DNA of 64,000 nucleotides from Glaciecola sp. (GCA_029246415.1 JAQWNF010000007.1:1-64000); one strand, 5' to 3'; shown: positions 1-8,993, counted from the first letter of the stretch. Notes: generated from the letters alone by a model not told the origin. Made by a program: numbers and translations.

Positions 1-140
1 GAATTACATCACGATGTTCTATAACAGCTATAGACTGCATTCATATCTGGGGTATCAAAGCCCAAATCAGTATGAGCAGGAAATGGTAAAACTACAAAAA
101 GTTGCTTAACTGGGTTGTCCGAAATATGTTGACCACGTCA
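1..140 (+). mobile_element. Right end of an IS3-family insertion sequence (partial)
   Basis: The window opens inside an insertion sequence. Bases 2-109 encode the last 35 residues of an IS3-type transposase. About 30 bases later the sequence reaches a TGTCC...GACCACGTCA stretch ending in CA at 139-140, which fits the 5'-TG...CA-3' ends of IS3-family elements. The left part lies outside the window, so group, length and target duplication cannot be given. The stop codon of the next gene (147-149, minus strand) is only seven bases past the proposed end, so the element sits directly downstream of that gene. Confidence 0.7.
2..109 (+). CDS. IS3-family transposase OrfB, C-terminal fragment
   Basis: This is an open frame from the window edge to a TAA at 107-109, coding for 35 residues. 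It contains MFYNSYRLHSYLGYQSPNQY, the typical tail of the rve integrase domain of IS3 transposases (FYN..R.HS.LGY.SP..Y/F). The catalytic DDE residues would lie upstream, outside the window. Whether the full element is intact cannot be seen. Confidence 0.8.
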   Translation, partial: NYITMFYNSYRLHSYLGYQSPNQYEQEMVKLQKVA

Positions 141-146
141 AGCTAT

Positions 147-2111
147 TTAATATGTGTTGCGGAGACGTTGCCACAAATTCCAGATTTTTTGCTGATCCGG
201 TTTATCTAACTCTTGGTTAGTAAACGCATCAGTCAAATTTTGCGTAAGGATCTCATCAAGGCTGCTTAATAAGTCCTGACTCGTATCAGACACCATGCTG
301 ACTGCTAATGAAAAATGGCCATGAAAATAACTACTTATAAATAATTCATCGTCACTGCCATTGACAACAATATTATCTAAATCTTGTTCAACAGCATCAA
401 TAAACTCTGCAAAAGACAATTTTTTCTTACTCCCTTGTGAATAACTTACTCCAATAGGATACAACACTTTATCATTGTAACCCGTGATCACTTCGATTAA
501 ACCATCCAGACTCGCATCTAATTGCGTATCACCGGTATCGCAAATCAAGGGTTGGCCTTGCAACTGCTGTAACTTGGTCTTAGTGGCTACAACGATAATG
601 TTATCTTTGCCTAAAGTACGGATGACCTCCGGAGAAAGTTGCTGATTACCGCGACCAAATATATGGCCTTGCCCACCAATTAATGTGATCAAGAGTTTGC
701 TTGGCGTGTTTTGGCTAAGAGGCAATAACTCATCAGCTCGCATGTCTTGCTTGAGCTCACCGTTAGATAAGATCACATCGACGCCCAATAAGGTGTTTGA
801 GAAGCCAAGCTCTTGCATAATAAAATTAATAGTTGACCCTGACCCCATTATCCAATTACAGGGTGCATATTCATCGCGTAACTCACCGATATAAGCGGCT
901 AGATCAGCTAAAACCATTTCGTCAGACTCTTTGCCGCCCATCTTGACTGATTGCACATATTGTAATTGTGCTGGCACTGTCAACTCGCCAAAGTGTTTAG
1001 CGATGACTTTACCTTGACGAAATGCTGCTTCATCAATATCTCGGACTTCCGCTTCTTGCACACTGACTAACTTTCCATCAATCATATCGGCAATGACACA
1101 ACCTGCTGCACGTGGCGTAATTGCATAGACACCAGAATGGATTTTGCATCCAGCAGGCACACCTAACACAGGAATATGTGCAGGCACGACATCACAAATA
1201 TTTCGCGCAGTACCATCTCCACCTGCAAATAAAATACAATCAACACCTTGCGCTAACAGTGCTTGAACTGCCGCTTGCGTATCACTAGCTTCTGTTTGGG
1301 CATGCGGATGGGTGTACACAACTTGCGTTGCAAAATCGAGTGCCTTAGCGCAATCTTCCCCCATTTGCCCCGATGCAGTTTTGATCACTAACTGTGATTG
1401 ATAAGCCAACAATTCTTGCAGCGCTGTGGTCGTTTTTTGATTAGCAAGTGGTATGGCTCCTTGCGCAAGGGCTTGTGCTCGGACATCTGCCCCATCGCTG
1501 CCTTTTAACGCCACAGCACCACCAATGCCAGCATACGGATTAATCACCAAACCCAACACAAATTGTCGCGATATCGGTTGATAGACTGATTCGGGGTAAT
1601 ATTCTGTTTTTAACACTTGGATAAACTCTTCAGCTCGTTGTGGGTAACCTTCAGCAAGGAGTTGCGCAAGCTTGTTGGCAACCTTTGATTTAAATGCTAA
1701 TTCGTCGGCTTTGTTGCCTGTTAAATTATCAGAGCTGATCGTAAACTCAAGCCCACAAGCCAAACAAAAAGCCCACTCAATCGCCTGTGGTAACACTTCT
1801 ACACTCTGAAACTGTCGTTGTTGTTCTTCGTCTCGACCATCAGGTGCATACCAATAGCCATAATCAGTGAGTAAACGGCGCTCCTCACCGGCAATACACC
1901 AATGGGATATTTCGTGTAATGCGCTAGAAAAATACCCATGGGCGAACACAACTTGATGATAAGCAACTAGGTCATTAGCTGGTAAATAGATAGGCTCGTC
2001 CGTGCCTCTGATTAATCGAGTATTGAATCTCGAATAAAAGGTATGGTTGAACAACTCAATCAACCTGTCCACACTATGACTAATGGGCGCTATTGATTTG
2101 CTTGTGCTCAT
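147..2111 (-). CDS. epmC: Three-domain fusion: EF-P hydroxylase EpmC + ATP-NAD kinase-like domain + YfcL
   Basis: One uninterrupted 654-residue frame holds three parts that are normally separate proteins. Residues 1 to about 180 match EpmC (YfcM), which hydroxylates the modified lysine of elongation factor P; the ALHEISHWCIAG motif (64-75) carries the expected metal-ligand pattern, followed by YGYWYAPDGRD. Residues about 182-555 match the COG3199 ATP-NAD kinase-like family, with the nucleotide-binding GGDGTARN at 297-304. Residues about 565-654 match YfcL, with SDDELFISSYFHGH near 586-599. In E. coli yfcL and yfcM are adjacent genes, so a fusion of neighbours is plausible. No stop codon or frame change occurs at either junction. 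The kinase activity is inferred from the family only; COG3199 members are poorly characterised. An IS end lies seven bases beyond the stop. Confidence 0.85.
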   Translation of the reverse strand: MSTSKSIAPISHSVDRLIELFNHTFYSRFNTRLIRGTDEPIYLPANDLVAYHQVVFAHGYFSSALHEISHWCIAGEERRLLTDYGYWYAPDGRDEEQQRQFQSVEVLPQAIEWAFCLACGLEFTISSDNLTGNKADELAFKSKVANKLAQLLAEGYPQRAEEFIQVLKTEYYPESVYQPISRQFVLGLVINPYAGIGGAVALKGSDGADVRAQALAQGAIPLANQKTTTALQELLAYQSQLVIKTASGQMGEDCAKALDFATQVVYTHPHAQTEASDTQAAVQALLAQGVDCILFAGGDGTARNICDVVPAHIPVLGVPAGCKIHSGVYAITPRAAGCVIADMIDGKLVSVQEAEVRDIDEAAFRQGKVIAKHFGELTVPAQLQYVQSVKMGGKESDEMVLADLAAYIGELRDEYAPCNWIMGSGSTINFIMQELGFSNTLLGVDVILSNGELKQDMRADELLPLSQNTPSKLLITLIGGQGHIFGRGNQQLSPEVIRTLGKDNIIVVATKTKLQQLQGQPLICDTGDTQLDASLDGLIEVITGYNDKVLYPIGVSYSQGSKKKLSFAEFIDAVEQDLDNIVVNGSDDELFISSYFHGHFSLAVSMVSDTSQDLLSSLDEILTQNLTDAFTNQELDKPDQQKIWNLWQRLRNTY

Positions 2112-2294
2112 GCCTGCAGTGATGCTTGTACTGACATCAATTGGTTGGGACGATTTATGGCTGATAACAAAGCCTTTAATAACAGTTTACTAAAGTGATA
2201 TTTTATATTAATTGAGCAAAAGTCACTATATAAATTTCCGCTCCAGCATGACTTTGATGTAGTATTAAATGGTTTGTTTATTAGGGTTATTTCT

Positions 2295-2747
2295 ATGTTT
2301 AGTTTACCGCACCCGTTTATCTGCCAATGGGCTATTACTGATTCTGTCATTGACCACTACGGTCATGTCAATAACGTTGCGTATGTAAAACAAATTGAGA
2401 CAACCGCATGGCTTCACTCTAATGCATTGGGGTTGAGTATCGAACAATATCAACAAATAGACCGCGGTATGGCAATCCGTACCCATGCATTACACTATCA
2501 TCAACCTTTGCATTTAGGCGAACACGTTCAGTGTGCTACGTGGATTACTCAATGTGACGGTAAAGCGACATTAACGCGTCAGTTTGAAATGTACAGTGAA
2601 CAAAAATCAGCGATTGTATTTAGTGCCACCACTGAGTTTGTATGCATCGCTTTGTCTTCTGGTAAAATTCGTCGTATGCCCGATTTATTTACCGATGCTT
2701 ATCTGCCCGCGGTAATTACTCAAGAGCAAGCAAGGGCCGCGAGCTAA
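2295..2747 (+). CDS. Acyl-CoA thioesterase, 4HBT hotdog family
   Basis: This is a single hotdog-fold protein of 150 residues. The N-terminal DHYGHVNNVAYVKQIETTAW segment is the thioesterase signature with the active-site Asp/His region (D..GHVNN..Y). Such enzymes hydrolyse acyl-CoA thioesters; the substrate cannot be read from sequence. The frame is open from a TTG at 2274, but I prefer the ATG at 2295, which has an AGGG eight bases upstream and gives the usual short N-terminus. The stop TAA shares its last base with the ATG of the protease gene, so the two are translationally coupled. Confidence 0.85.
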   Translation: MFSLPHPFICQWAITDSVIDHYGHVNNVAYVKQIETTAWLHSNALGLSIEQYQQIDRGMAIRTHALHYHQPLHLGEHVQCATWITQCDGKATLTRQFEMYSEQKSAIVFSATTEFVCIALSSGKIRRMPDLFTDAYLPAVITQEQARAAS

Positions 2748-3967
2748 TGAAAATAGCACTACTGCTCTCATGCTTAATCAATATACTTTTAATTGCAACT
2801 GTGTATATTTTACTCAATAATCAAGCCTCAACATGGCTACAATCTAATTCACTCGAACAACTTATGTCGCCTAAGCCCATAGTGAGTGACGACAACTCGG
2901 CTAAGATCAGTCATGCGTATTCGCCACAACCATCGCAATCAACGCAAAAACAACATTCACAATCCAAGCCCAAAGACTCAACCCTCGCAGCAAATGACTC
3001 AAGTGTGACACACAACTTTGCTACATTATTGAACCTAGCAGACAGTGGGCAATGGCAAACATTAGCCCCACTGCTAACAGAGTACTTGTATCAACAACCA
3101 GATGATGTGCAAGCCCAACTGCTAGAAGGAAGAGTGATTATTCATACCCAGACGAGCGCAGCTGGACTTGAATACCTATATACGCTCCTGAATAAACTTG
3201 ATACACGACAAGACATTGATTTAGTCGCTTCATATATTACCGATCACGCCCAACCCATTATTGATGCGCTAACTGATAATCAGGACTGGACAGCATTGGC
3301 AACGTTTGTTGAACCATTAATCCAATATGAATCGCAAGCTGTCACTTATATTCAACCGCTCGCATTAGCTTATGCGATGTTAAATTTACCCGATGCGATG
3401 GAGAACACCCTCGCTAGCCTCCCCTCTGAGCACCTATTAATTCAACAAACACGCCGTCTGTGGGAACAACAGTTTGCCGTAACGCCGCACTATACAAGCG
3501 ATAAGTCACGACAGTCTAGCTCGACCACTAAGCAAACACGCCAGGGTACTAGCCAAACTACGAAAGGTGTTGAAAGCGCTATAAGTGTTGCCTTGACTCA
3601 ACGAGATGGACAATGGTTTTCTCCATTTAGTATTGGCCGCGAAAATTTTCAACTATTACTCGATACAGGGGCAAGTACGACAGCAATATCAGGTGATGCA
3701 TTTGCTAGGATCCCCAAGCGTCATCGTACATTTTTAGGTCGGATTTTGATCAACACAGCAAGTGGACAGGCACAAGCGCGCTTATATAACGTCACAAATG
3801 TCGCGATTGGCCAATGGGAAATAGCTCAAACGGACATAGTCGTATTGCCCGTCGAGCGTCTATCTGGGTTTGATGGATTATTAGGAATGAATATATTAAA
3901 TCGCTCTCAAGTCGTCATTGACGAAATATCAGGTGCACTAGAAATTGACCTAGCAACTGCTCAGTAA
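2747..3967 (+). CDS. Membrane-anchored retropepsin-like aspartic protease
   Basis: This is a 406-residue protein. Residues 4-24 form a hydrophobic N-terminal anchor, residues about 40-90 are a Ser/Gln-rich linker, and about 95-240 is a helical segment with TPR-like character (LLEGRVIIHTQTSAAGLEYL). The C-terminus is a retropepsin-like domain with catalytic LLLDTGAST (Asp306) and the partner segment FDGLLGMNIL near 375-384. Bacterial proteins of this type carry one Asp motif per chain and are expected to dimerise. The catalytic domain should face the periplasm. The start overlaps the thioesterase stop by one base. The substrate is unknown. Confidence 0.8.
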   Translation: MKIALLLSCLINILLIATVYILLNNQASTWLQSNSLEQLMSPKPIVSDDNSAKISHAYSPQPSQSTQKQHSQSKPKDSTLAANDSSVTHNFATLLNLADSGQWQTLAPLLTEYLYQQPDDVQAQLLEGRVIIHTQTSAAGLEYLYTLLNKLDTRQDIDLVASYITDHAQPIIDALTDNQDWTALATFVEPLIQYESQAVTYIQPLALAYAMLNLPDAMENTLASLPSEHLLIQQTRRLWEQQFAVTPHYTSDKSRQSSSTTKQTRQGTSQTTKGVESAISVALTQRDGQWFSPFSIGRENFQLLLDTGASTTAISGDAFARIPKRHRTFLGRILINTASGQAQARLYNVTNVAIGQWEIAQTDIVVLPVERLSGFDGLLGMNILNRSQVVIDEISGALEIDLATAQ

Positions 3968-3985
3968 TTTACTGAGCCTCAATTT
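3959..3985 (+). terminator. Possible terminator: 19-bp palindrome over the protease stop codon
   Basis: GCTCAGTAA-T-TTACTGAGC at 3959-3977 is a perfect inverted repeat that includes the stop codon, followed by a weak T run (ATTTTC). The one-base centre means a real hairpin would open several pairs. It lies between convergent genes, where a terminator is expected. The weak U tract keeps confidence low. Confidence 0.35.
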
Positions 3986-4007
3986 TCTAAGCTTAAATTT
4001 ACTAAGC

Positions 4008-5654
4008 TCAAGCACCAATAATATCCTGGGCGATTTTTTCAGCTATCATTATCGTCGGTGCGTTGGTATTGCCGCTAATAATACTCGGCATCACAGAGGC
4101 ATCCACCACGCGCAACCCTCTGATATGCTTGACTTTACACTCAGGATCGACCACCGTGTTTGGATCATCAACCTGCCCCATTCGACACGTTCCCACCGGA
4201 TGATAAACCGTCTGCGCTTGGCTTTTAATAAACTGCACAATCTGTTCGTCAGTCATACTATCAGCAGCTAACTTAGGTTGCCAAGGAGTCGGTGAGTAGG
4301 CAGCAAATGAAGATGAAGCTAATAATTTCATAGCCAGTTTAACACCGTCCACTAACGCTAATATATCATCAGAATGAGCGAGGTAATTGGGCTGAATGTA
4401 CGGGTGGTCAAGCGGATCATTTGAGTTTAAGCAAATGTATCCTGTTGATTTGGGATACAAATGACACACGTGCACACCATAGCCATAATCAAATTCAATC
4501 CCTCTACCGTGGTCGACAATGATCCCTGGGATAAAATGAAATTGCAGATCCGGTTTGTCCACTGAGCCAAATTGACTGTAAGCAAAGCCGCCTGCTTCAG
4601 CGACGTTTGAAGCAAGTAAACCGTTGCGCTGAATCGCGTATTTTGCGGCATGATGGATATATTTAGGCACTAAACGTGGCATTAATGCATAACCCGACGC
4701 TCTCTTACATTTAACTTGAACAATCACATCGAGATGATCTTGTAAATTCTGCCCCACTGCTGGGATATCTGCAACGCACTCTATGTGGTATTTCGCTAAG
4801 TGCTGTTTGTCACCAATTCCAGATAACAGTAAGATCTGAGGTGAATTAATCGCCCCTCCACATAGCAATACTTCTTTATGTGCAAAAAGCTGCGTACGAC
4901 TACCATCAATGCTACATTCTACCCCAGTGGCAACTTGCTTCTGCCCCTGCTCCTGCACATCGATTAACACCCGATTGACTAACGTATTGCTTAAAATAGT
5001 CAATTTAGGATCGTCTTTAATAGGCGCTATATAACCTTTAGCCGTCGAACATCGCTGACCATTCACATGTGTGACTTGATACAAGCCAAGCCCAACACGC
5101 TCTTGGGTATTAAAATCGTGAATATGCGGTAATTGTACATCTTGTCCTGCAGCAATAAATGCTAGCGAAAGTGGATCGTGATAACGTAAATCGCTGACAC
5201 CCAGCGGACCACCTACACCATGAAAGTGACTTGCACCACGGGTGTTATCTTCACTTAATGTAAATAGAGGCAGGACTTGCTCCGCGTTCCAGCCGATTGC
5301 TCCACTGCGATCCCACTCATCGTAGTCGCTGTATTGTCCACGAATATAGCACATCGCATTAACGGAACTAGAGCCTCCCATGACTTTGCCACGAGGCCAG
5401 TACAATGAACGGTTATCTAGGTGAGTTTGAGGAGCGGTGTTGTAGTTCCAGTTAATACTGGTCATTCTTGAGAGTAAAGCAACCCCAAACGGGATATGGA
5501 TCAAGGGATTAGAATCAGCAGCACCGGCTTCAATCAGGCAGACGCTGACTTGCTGCGTATCAATTAAGCGTCGAGCCAATACACAACCTGCTGAGCCAGC
5601 ACCGACAATTATGTAATCATAAAAGCGAGGGACAGAACTAGTCAGCGATATCAC
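4008..5654 (-). CDS. GMC-family FAD-dependent oxidoreductase (choline/alcohol dehydrogenase type)
   Basis: This is a glucose-methanol-choline oxidoreductase of about 548 residues. The FAD-binding [16 protein letters not shown] is at the N-terminus, the GMC signature region [16 protein letters not shown] follows, and HPVGTCRMG plus [14 protein letters not shown] at the C-terminus carry the His/Asn active-site pair. It probably oxidises an alcohol to an aldehyde; choline is only one possibility, and no betaine gene is nearby. The frame is open to an ATG at 5705, but the FAD motif should sit close to the N-terminus, so I chose the GTG at 5654, which overlaps the end of fadR by 17 bases. No good Shine-Dalgarno is visible for either start. 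The overlap with fadR suggests co-transcription and a link to fatty alcohol or lipid metabolism (inference). Confidence 0.85.
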   Translation of the reverse strand: MISLTSSVPRFYDYIIVGAGSAGCVLARRLIDTQQVSVCLIEAGAADSNPLIHIPFGVALLSRMTSINWNYNTAPQTHLDNRSLYWPRGKVMGGSSSVNAMCYIRGQYSDYDEWDRSGAIGWNAEQVLPLFTLSEDNTRGASHFHGVGGPLGVSDLRYHDPLSLAFIAAGQDVQLPHIHDFNTQERVGLGLYQVTHVNGQRCSTAKGYIAPIKDDPKLTILSNTLVNRVLIDVQEQGQKQVATGVECSIDGSRTQLFAHKEVLLCGGAINSPQILLLSGIGDKQHLAKYHIECVADIPAVGQNLQDHLDVIVQVKCKRASGYALMPRLVPKYIHHAAKYAIQRNGLLASNVAEAGGFAYSQFGSVDKPDLQFHFIPGIIVDHGRGIEFDYGYGVHVCHLYPKSTGYICLNSNDPLDHPYIQPNYLAHSDDILALVDGVKLAMKLLASSSFAAYSPTPWQPKLAADSMTDEQIVQFIKSQAQTVYHPVGTCRMGQVDDPNTVVDPECKVKHIRGLRVVDASVMPSIISGNTNAPTIMIAEKIAQDIIGA

Positions 5655-6348
5655 TAGGAATATTTTCGCGAATTTCAGCCCAGATTTTACCACTATCAAT
5701 ACCATATTGACGAATCAACATTTGCACTTTTTGTGGTTCAGCTTGGTCAATTAATGCTAATAAATCTTGATAAAATTTAGTAGCTAAATCACGCGATGAA
5801 GCATAAGAAAAATAATAACTACCGATGCGTGCATACATGCCTTTGAAGCCATTCATAAGCAACACATATATATTATTATTTGAAGCAAAGGCTAAGTCGT
5901 GGTTCATTTGATAATCGAACTCGGCAAAGGCTAAACCTGTTTGTTCAATTTCACTATAACGACCGATGATTTCTTTGGCTCGTTGAGGATTATTTTTGAA
6001 AGCACCACGGATAAATACGGCACTGACATTAGTTCGAGCTGCTAATAAATTATCAACTAGCTCTTTAATATTGGTCGGATCAAGACGTGCTAACGTCTCT
6101 AGAATATTTAACCCACAGGTTTCCCAATAATTATTAACTTTAGTGGGTTTACCATGTTGGATAGTTAACCAACCATCACGAGCAAGGCGTTGTAGCACTT
6201 CGCGTAATGTTGTTCTGGTAACACCGATTAACTCCGATAACTCGCGCTCAGCCGGTAAAATAGTCCCAGGAGGAAATCGCCCACTCCAAATCGACTCTAC
6301 AATATATTCTTCAGCAAAACCAGCTGGACTTTGTGCTTTATAAATCAT
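5638..6348 (-). CDS. fadR: Fatty acid metabolism regulator FadR
   Basis: The protein is 236 residues, close to E. coli FadR (239), and nearly identical to it over the DNA-binding domain, for example [33 protein letters not shown] and [19 protein letters not shown]. The N-terminal winged helix (1-75) is followed by the acyl-CoA-binding C-terminal domain. FadR represses beta-oxidation genes and activates unsaturated fatty acid synthesis genes until long-chain acyl-CoA releases it from DNA. It is divergent from dsbB; in E. coli nhaB lies between these genes. A possible FadR site lies in the intergenic region, which would permit autoregulation. The 3' end overlaps a GMC oxidoreductase gene. Confidence 0.97.
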   Translation of the reverse strand: MIYKAQSPAGFAEEYIVESIWSGRFPPGTILPAERELSELIGVTRTTLREVLQRLARDGWLTIQHGKPTKVNNYWETCGLNILETLARLDPTNIKELVDNLLAARTNVSAVFIRGAFKNNPQRAKEIIGRYSEIEQTGLAFAEFDYQMNHDLAFASNNNIYVLLMNGFKGMYARIGSYYFSYASSRDLATKFYQDLLALIDQAEPQKVQMLIRQYGIDSGKIWAEIRENIPSDIAD

Positions 6349-6370
6349 GTGAAATTCTCAGTTATCCTAA

Positions 6371-6387
6371 TACTGATTGTACCAGAT
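6371..6387. promoter_or_regulatory. Candidate FadR operator between fadR and dsbB
   Basis: TACTGATTGTACCAGAT contains ACTG...ACCAGA. Read on the other strand it begins ATCTGGT, which fits the conserved CTGGT half of the FadR consensus. The second half is degenerate. It lies 22-39 bases upstream of the fadR start. The identification rests on partial consensus match and position only. Confidence 0.35.
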
Positions 6388-6474
6388 AAAACCTAACCTA
6401 CCAATATTTATCATTTATTCTTATGCAAACCTCTAGTATGATTTAACAAAGTCAAATACTAGGAAGTTGTTAGC

Positions 6475-6993
6475 TTGTTAAATATATTCTCGTCATGGGC
6501 TGAATCAAAAACCGCTTGGTTGTCATTGTTTATGTCGAGCGCACTTCTTATTGTTACGGCTTTATATTTCCAACATCTTATGGATTTACAACCCTGCATT
6601 AAATGTATCTACCAGCGCACAGCAGTATTTGGCATATTAGTCAGCAGCTTATTACCAATAATTTGGCAACATAGTCTAACTCGTTTATTGGGTTTTATTG
6701 GCTGGGGTGTGGCATCAATATGGGGATTTTTGATCGCGCATGAGCATGTTGATATATTATTTGCGGCAAACCCATTTTTTGTGGTGTGCGATATTATCCC
6801 TAACTTCCCTGCATTTATGCCGCTTCATGAGTGGTTCCCTGCTGTTTTTGGTGCGACCGGTGATTGCAGTGAAAACTCTTGGCAGTTCATGAATATGGGG
6901 ATGGCACAATGGATGCGAATTATTTTTGCTACGTACGCGATAGCTTGGTTACTAATGCTTGTCAGCCGAATCGGTATCGCACGTAAAATTTAG
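6475..6993 (+). CDS. dsbB: Disulfide bond formation protein DsbB
   Basis: This inner-membrane quinone reductase reoxidises periplasmic DsbA. It has 172 residues and four hydrophobic segments. The first periplasmic loop carries CIKC (Cys41, Cys44) followed by the quinone-contact residues YQR. The second loop carries Cys105 and Cys131. These match the family's redox pairs. Translation appears to begin at a TTG at 6475, supported by AGGAAG at 6461-6466 at good spacing and by no in-frame ATG before the first membrane helix. It is divergent from fadR and ends seven bases from convergent ycgN. Confidence 0.95.
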   Translation: MLNIFSSWAESKTAWLSLFMSSALLIVTALYFQHLMDLQPCIKCIYQRTAVFGILVSSLLPIIWQHSLTRLLGFIGWGVASIWGFLIAHEHVDILFAANPFFVVCDIIPNFPAFMPLHEWFPAVFGATGDCSENSWQFMNMGMAQWMRIIFATYAIAWLLMLVSRIGIARKI

Positions 6994-7000
6994 CTTTGAA

Positions 7001-7525
7001 CTAATCCAACTCATTTAATGGCCAAGTCACGATGCGCGCTTCAAATTCGTCCATATTGACTTCTAACTCACTGACAATTTTATTTCTCACAGACATCCCT
7101 TCAGCGTGCATTTTATGCGCTTTACCACCATTGAGTAATGGGTGCCAAGACGCGAGTGCTTTACCTTCGTGCAAACGACGATAGCTACAACTGGGCGGCA
7201 TGTAGAAAATTTCGGGTAAATTCGCTTGAGTCAGCTTCACACAATGCGGCACTAACTCAGTTCGGTCTTCATATTCAGTGCATTGACATGTTTTGGTGTG
7301 CAAATACTGACACGCTATATCGGTGAAAAACATTTCCTCTTCACCTTTAGCGACATCAGTAAAGTGCGCCTCTTCAACATCATCATCGATAAACTTGTGT
7401 AAACAGCACTTAGCACAGCCATCACAAATAGCTTCCCATTGGGCATCATCCATTTGTGTCAATGGCGTCGTCTCCCAGTAGCGGGACGCGATAAGCTCAG
7501 TCATTTTAGGGGAAAGTTTTGCCAT
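7001..7525 (-). CDS. ycgN: YcgN-family cysteine cluster protein (UPF0260)
   Basis: This is a 174-residue member of the YcgN family. The N-terminal CDGCAKCC (Cys34, 37, 40, 41) and later cysteines (CQYLHTKTCQC, PHC, SC) suggest binding of an iron-sulfur or zinc centre. The biochemical role is not established. It follows ycgL by one base, indicating one transcript rnd-ycgL-ycgN. Length and motifs are complete. Confidence 0.92.
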   Translation of the reverse strand: MAKLSPKMTELIASRYWETTPLTQMDDAQWEAICDGCAKCCLHKFIDDDVEEAHFTDVAKGEEEMFFTDIACQYLHTKTCQCTEYEDRTELVPHCVKLTQANLPEIFYMPPSCSYRRLHEGKALASWHPLLNGGKAHKMHAEGMSVRNKIVSELEVNMDEFEARIVTWPLNELD

Positions 7526-7526
7526 C

Positions 7527-7829
7527 TTATGTATCCTGCTGTGGATCAGGTGATAGACCTAAAGCAATCCTGTGCTCAGCTAATAAGCTTGGGCAAACTG
7601 GCGGTAATTGTAGGTAATAACCAGGATCGACTAAAGCTTTTATTAACTTTTCTTGGTCGACATTGGCAAACGTTTTATCTGTCGGTAAAGGTAACAACAT
7701 GACCAACTCTGGACGACCAAAACGCGTCAATAAACCTTCAGGGACTGCGCTAAAATCTTCTTTCTTTGGGACATAAATGAACGTATCAGGACGTAAATTA
7801 GATTTATAAATGGCACAAATTTGGCGCAT
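7527..7829 (-). CDS. ycgL: YcgL domain protein
   Basis: This is a 100-residue single-domain protein of the YcgL family, recognised by ICAIYKSNLRPDTFIYV at the N-terminus and LPPVCPSLLAEHR near the end. The family is small, soluble and of unknown function, common in gammaproteobacteria. It lies 15 bases after rnd and one base before ycgN, on the same strand. Confidence 0.92.
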   Translation of the reverse strand: MRQICAIYKSNLRPDTFIYVPKKEDFSAVPEGLLTRFGRPELVMLLPLPTDKTFANVDQEKLIKALVDPGYYLQLPPVCPSLLAEHRIALGLSPDPQQDT

Positions 7830-7844
7830 GTTTTACTCTTTAAA

Positions 7845-8993
7845 TTATCGGGAAAAATTACTTGCTGCAACTTTGATCTTAGCACCGACCAACTCACCAC
7901 GCCAACCCACTAATAAATCAGGCTCCATGCCTAAGGCTCGGGTGTCATCAAACGCTAAACAGTACCAACTGATGATTTGGTTAATTTGGCGTTTGGAGGC
8001 AAAATAAGTCGGATCAACGTTGACACTTTCTGCAGCTGCAACACAAATCGCCTTGATCTGCGCTACGTGTTTTTTGTATAAAGGAATATCTGCAAGACGG
8101 TGTGTCGGCGCAGGGTAATCGCTTTCAGGTGCAGCTCTGGCTGTTTTAACTAGATCTAAGATGATATCACAATGACGTCGTGCTTCTTGCGGCGTCACAA
8201 CATCTAAGGCAAACAAGCCACTTTTATGCCCAGGTAAACGATAGGCAATTTCAAACGCGCTTTGTTCGCGAATAATGAAGTTTTGGGTAATATCATTATC
8301 TCTAGCAAACGTTAAACGCCACGCAGCTAAAAGTTGCAGTGCATAGAGATTCAACGGCTGTAGTTTCCACGTATTTTTCAATAACAAATAAGCATGCTCC
8401 GGAGCTATATTGGCACGTTTACGGAGTATTAATTGAGAGATCTCGTCGTACACCCATTGCAATTGGCCTTTTTCAGTCAGTTGCTCTACTAATTTATAGT
8501 AACAAGGTAACAAATAGATGACGTCTTCAGCTGCATATTGTAGCTGTTTAGGGCTCAACGGACGGCTGATCCAGTCGGTACGTGACTCACCTTTTTCTAA
8601 GATAACACCTTGCAGTAATTCGACTAAACGCCCGTATCCCAGGGAATTACCTAGACCGGCAAGTTGCGCAGCCACCTGAGAATCAAACAGCGGTTCAGGC
8701 ATAATACCCATTGCATATTCGAATGTTTCAAGATCTTCGGAGCACGCATGTAATACTTTGATGACATTGGGATCTGTGAGTAAACCTTTAAGCGGAGATA
8801 AATCATCAATGGCGATAGGATCAATTAAGACTGCATCAATGCCATCAAAGATTTGCACTAGACCTATGTGGGGATAAAATGTTCTGGTTCGAACAAATTC
8901 GGTATCAACGGCAATAACCGGTTGTTGCTTGGCTTGATTGCAGTAGTTGAGCAATGCATCGTACGTATCGATATATTGATAAGCTTGTGTCAT
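7845..8993 (-). CDS. rnd: Ribonuclease D
   Basis: This is a 382-residue 3'-5' exoribonuclease that trims tRNA and other small RNA 3' ends. The DEDD exonuclease domain is at the N-terminus: AVDTEFVRTRTFYP supplies Asp30 and Glu32, HACSEDLETFE the second motif, and YAAEDVIYLLPCY the third with its Tyr and Asp. An HRDC-type helical region follows from about residue 210. It is the first gene of the rnd-ycgL-ycgN transcript. Length is normal. Confidence 0.95.
   Translation of the reverse strand: MTQAYQYIDTYDALLNYCNQAKQQPVIAVDTEFVRTRTFYPHIGLVQIFDGIDAVLIDPIAIDDLSPLKGLLTDPNVIKVLHACSEDLETFEYAMGIMPEPLFDSQVAAQLAGLGNSLGYGRLVELLQGVILEKGESRTDWISRPLSPKQLQYAAEDVIYLLPCYYKLVEQLTEKGQLQWVYDEISQLILRKRANIAPEHAYLLLKNTWKLQPLNLYALQLLAAWRLTFARDNDITQNFIIREQSAFEIAYRLPGHKSGLFALDVVTPQEARRHCDIILDLVKTARAAPESDYPAPTHRLADIPLYKKHVAQIKAICVAAAESVNVDPTYFASKRQINQIISWYCLAFDDTRALGMEPDLLVGWRGELVGAKIKVAASNFSR

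Noticed and set aside
2108-2350. 80-codon minus-strand frame whose stop overlaps the fusion gene start
   Set aside because: It overlaps the thioesterase start region, has no recognisable domain or ribosome binding site, and the stop-start overlap looks coincidental.
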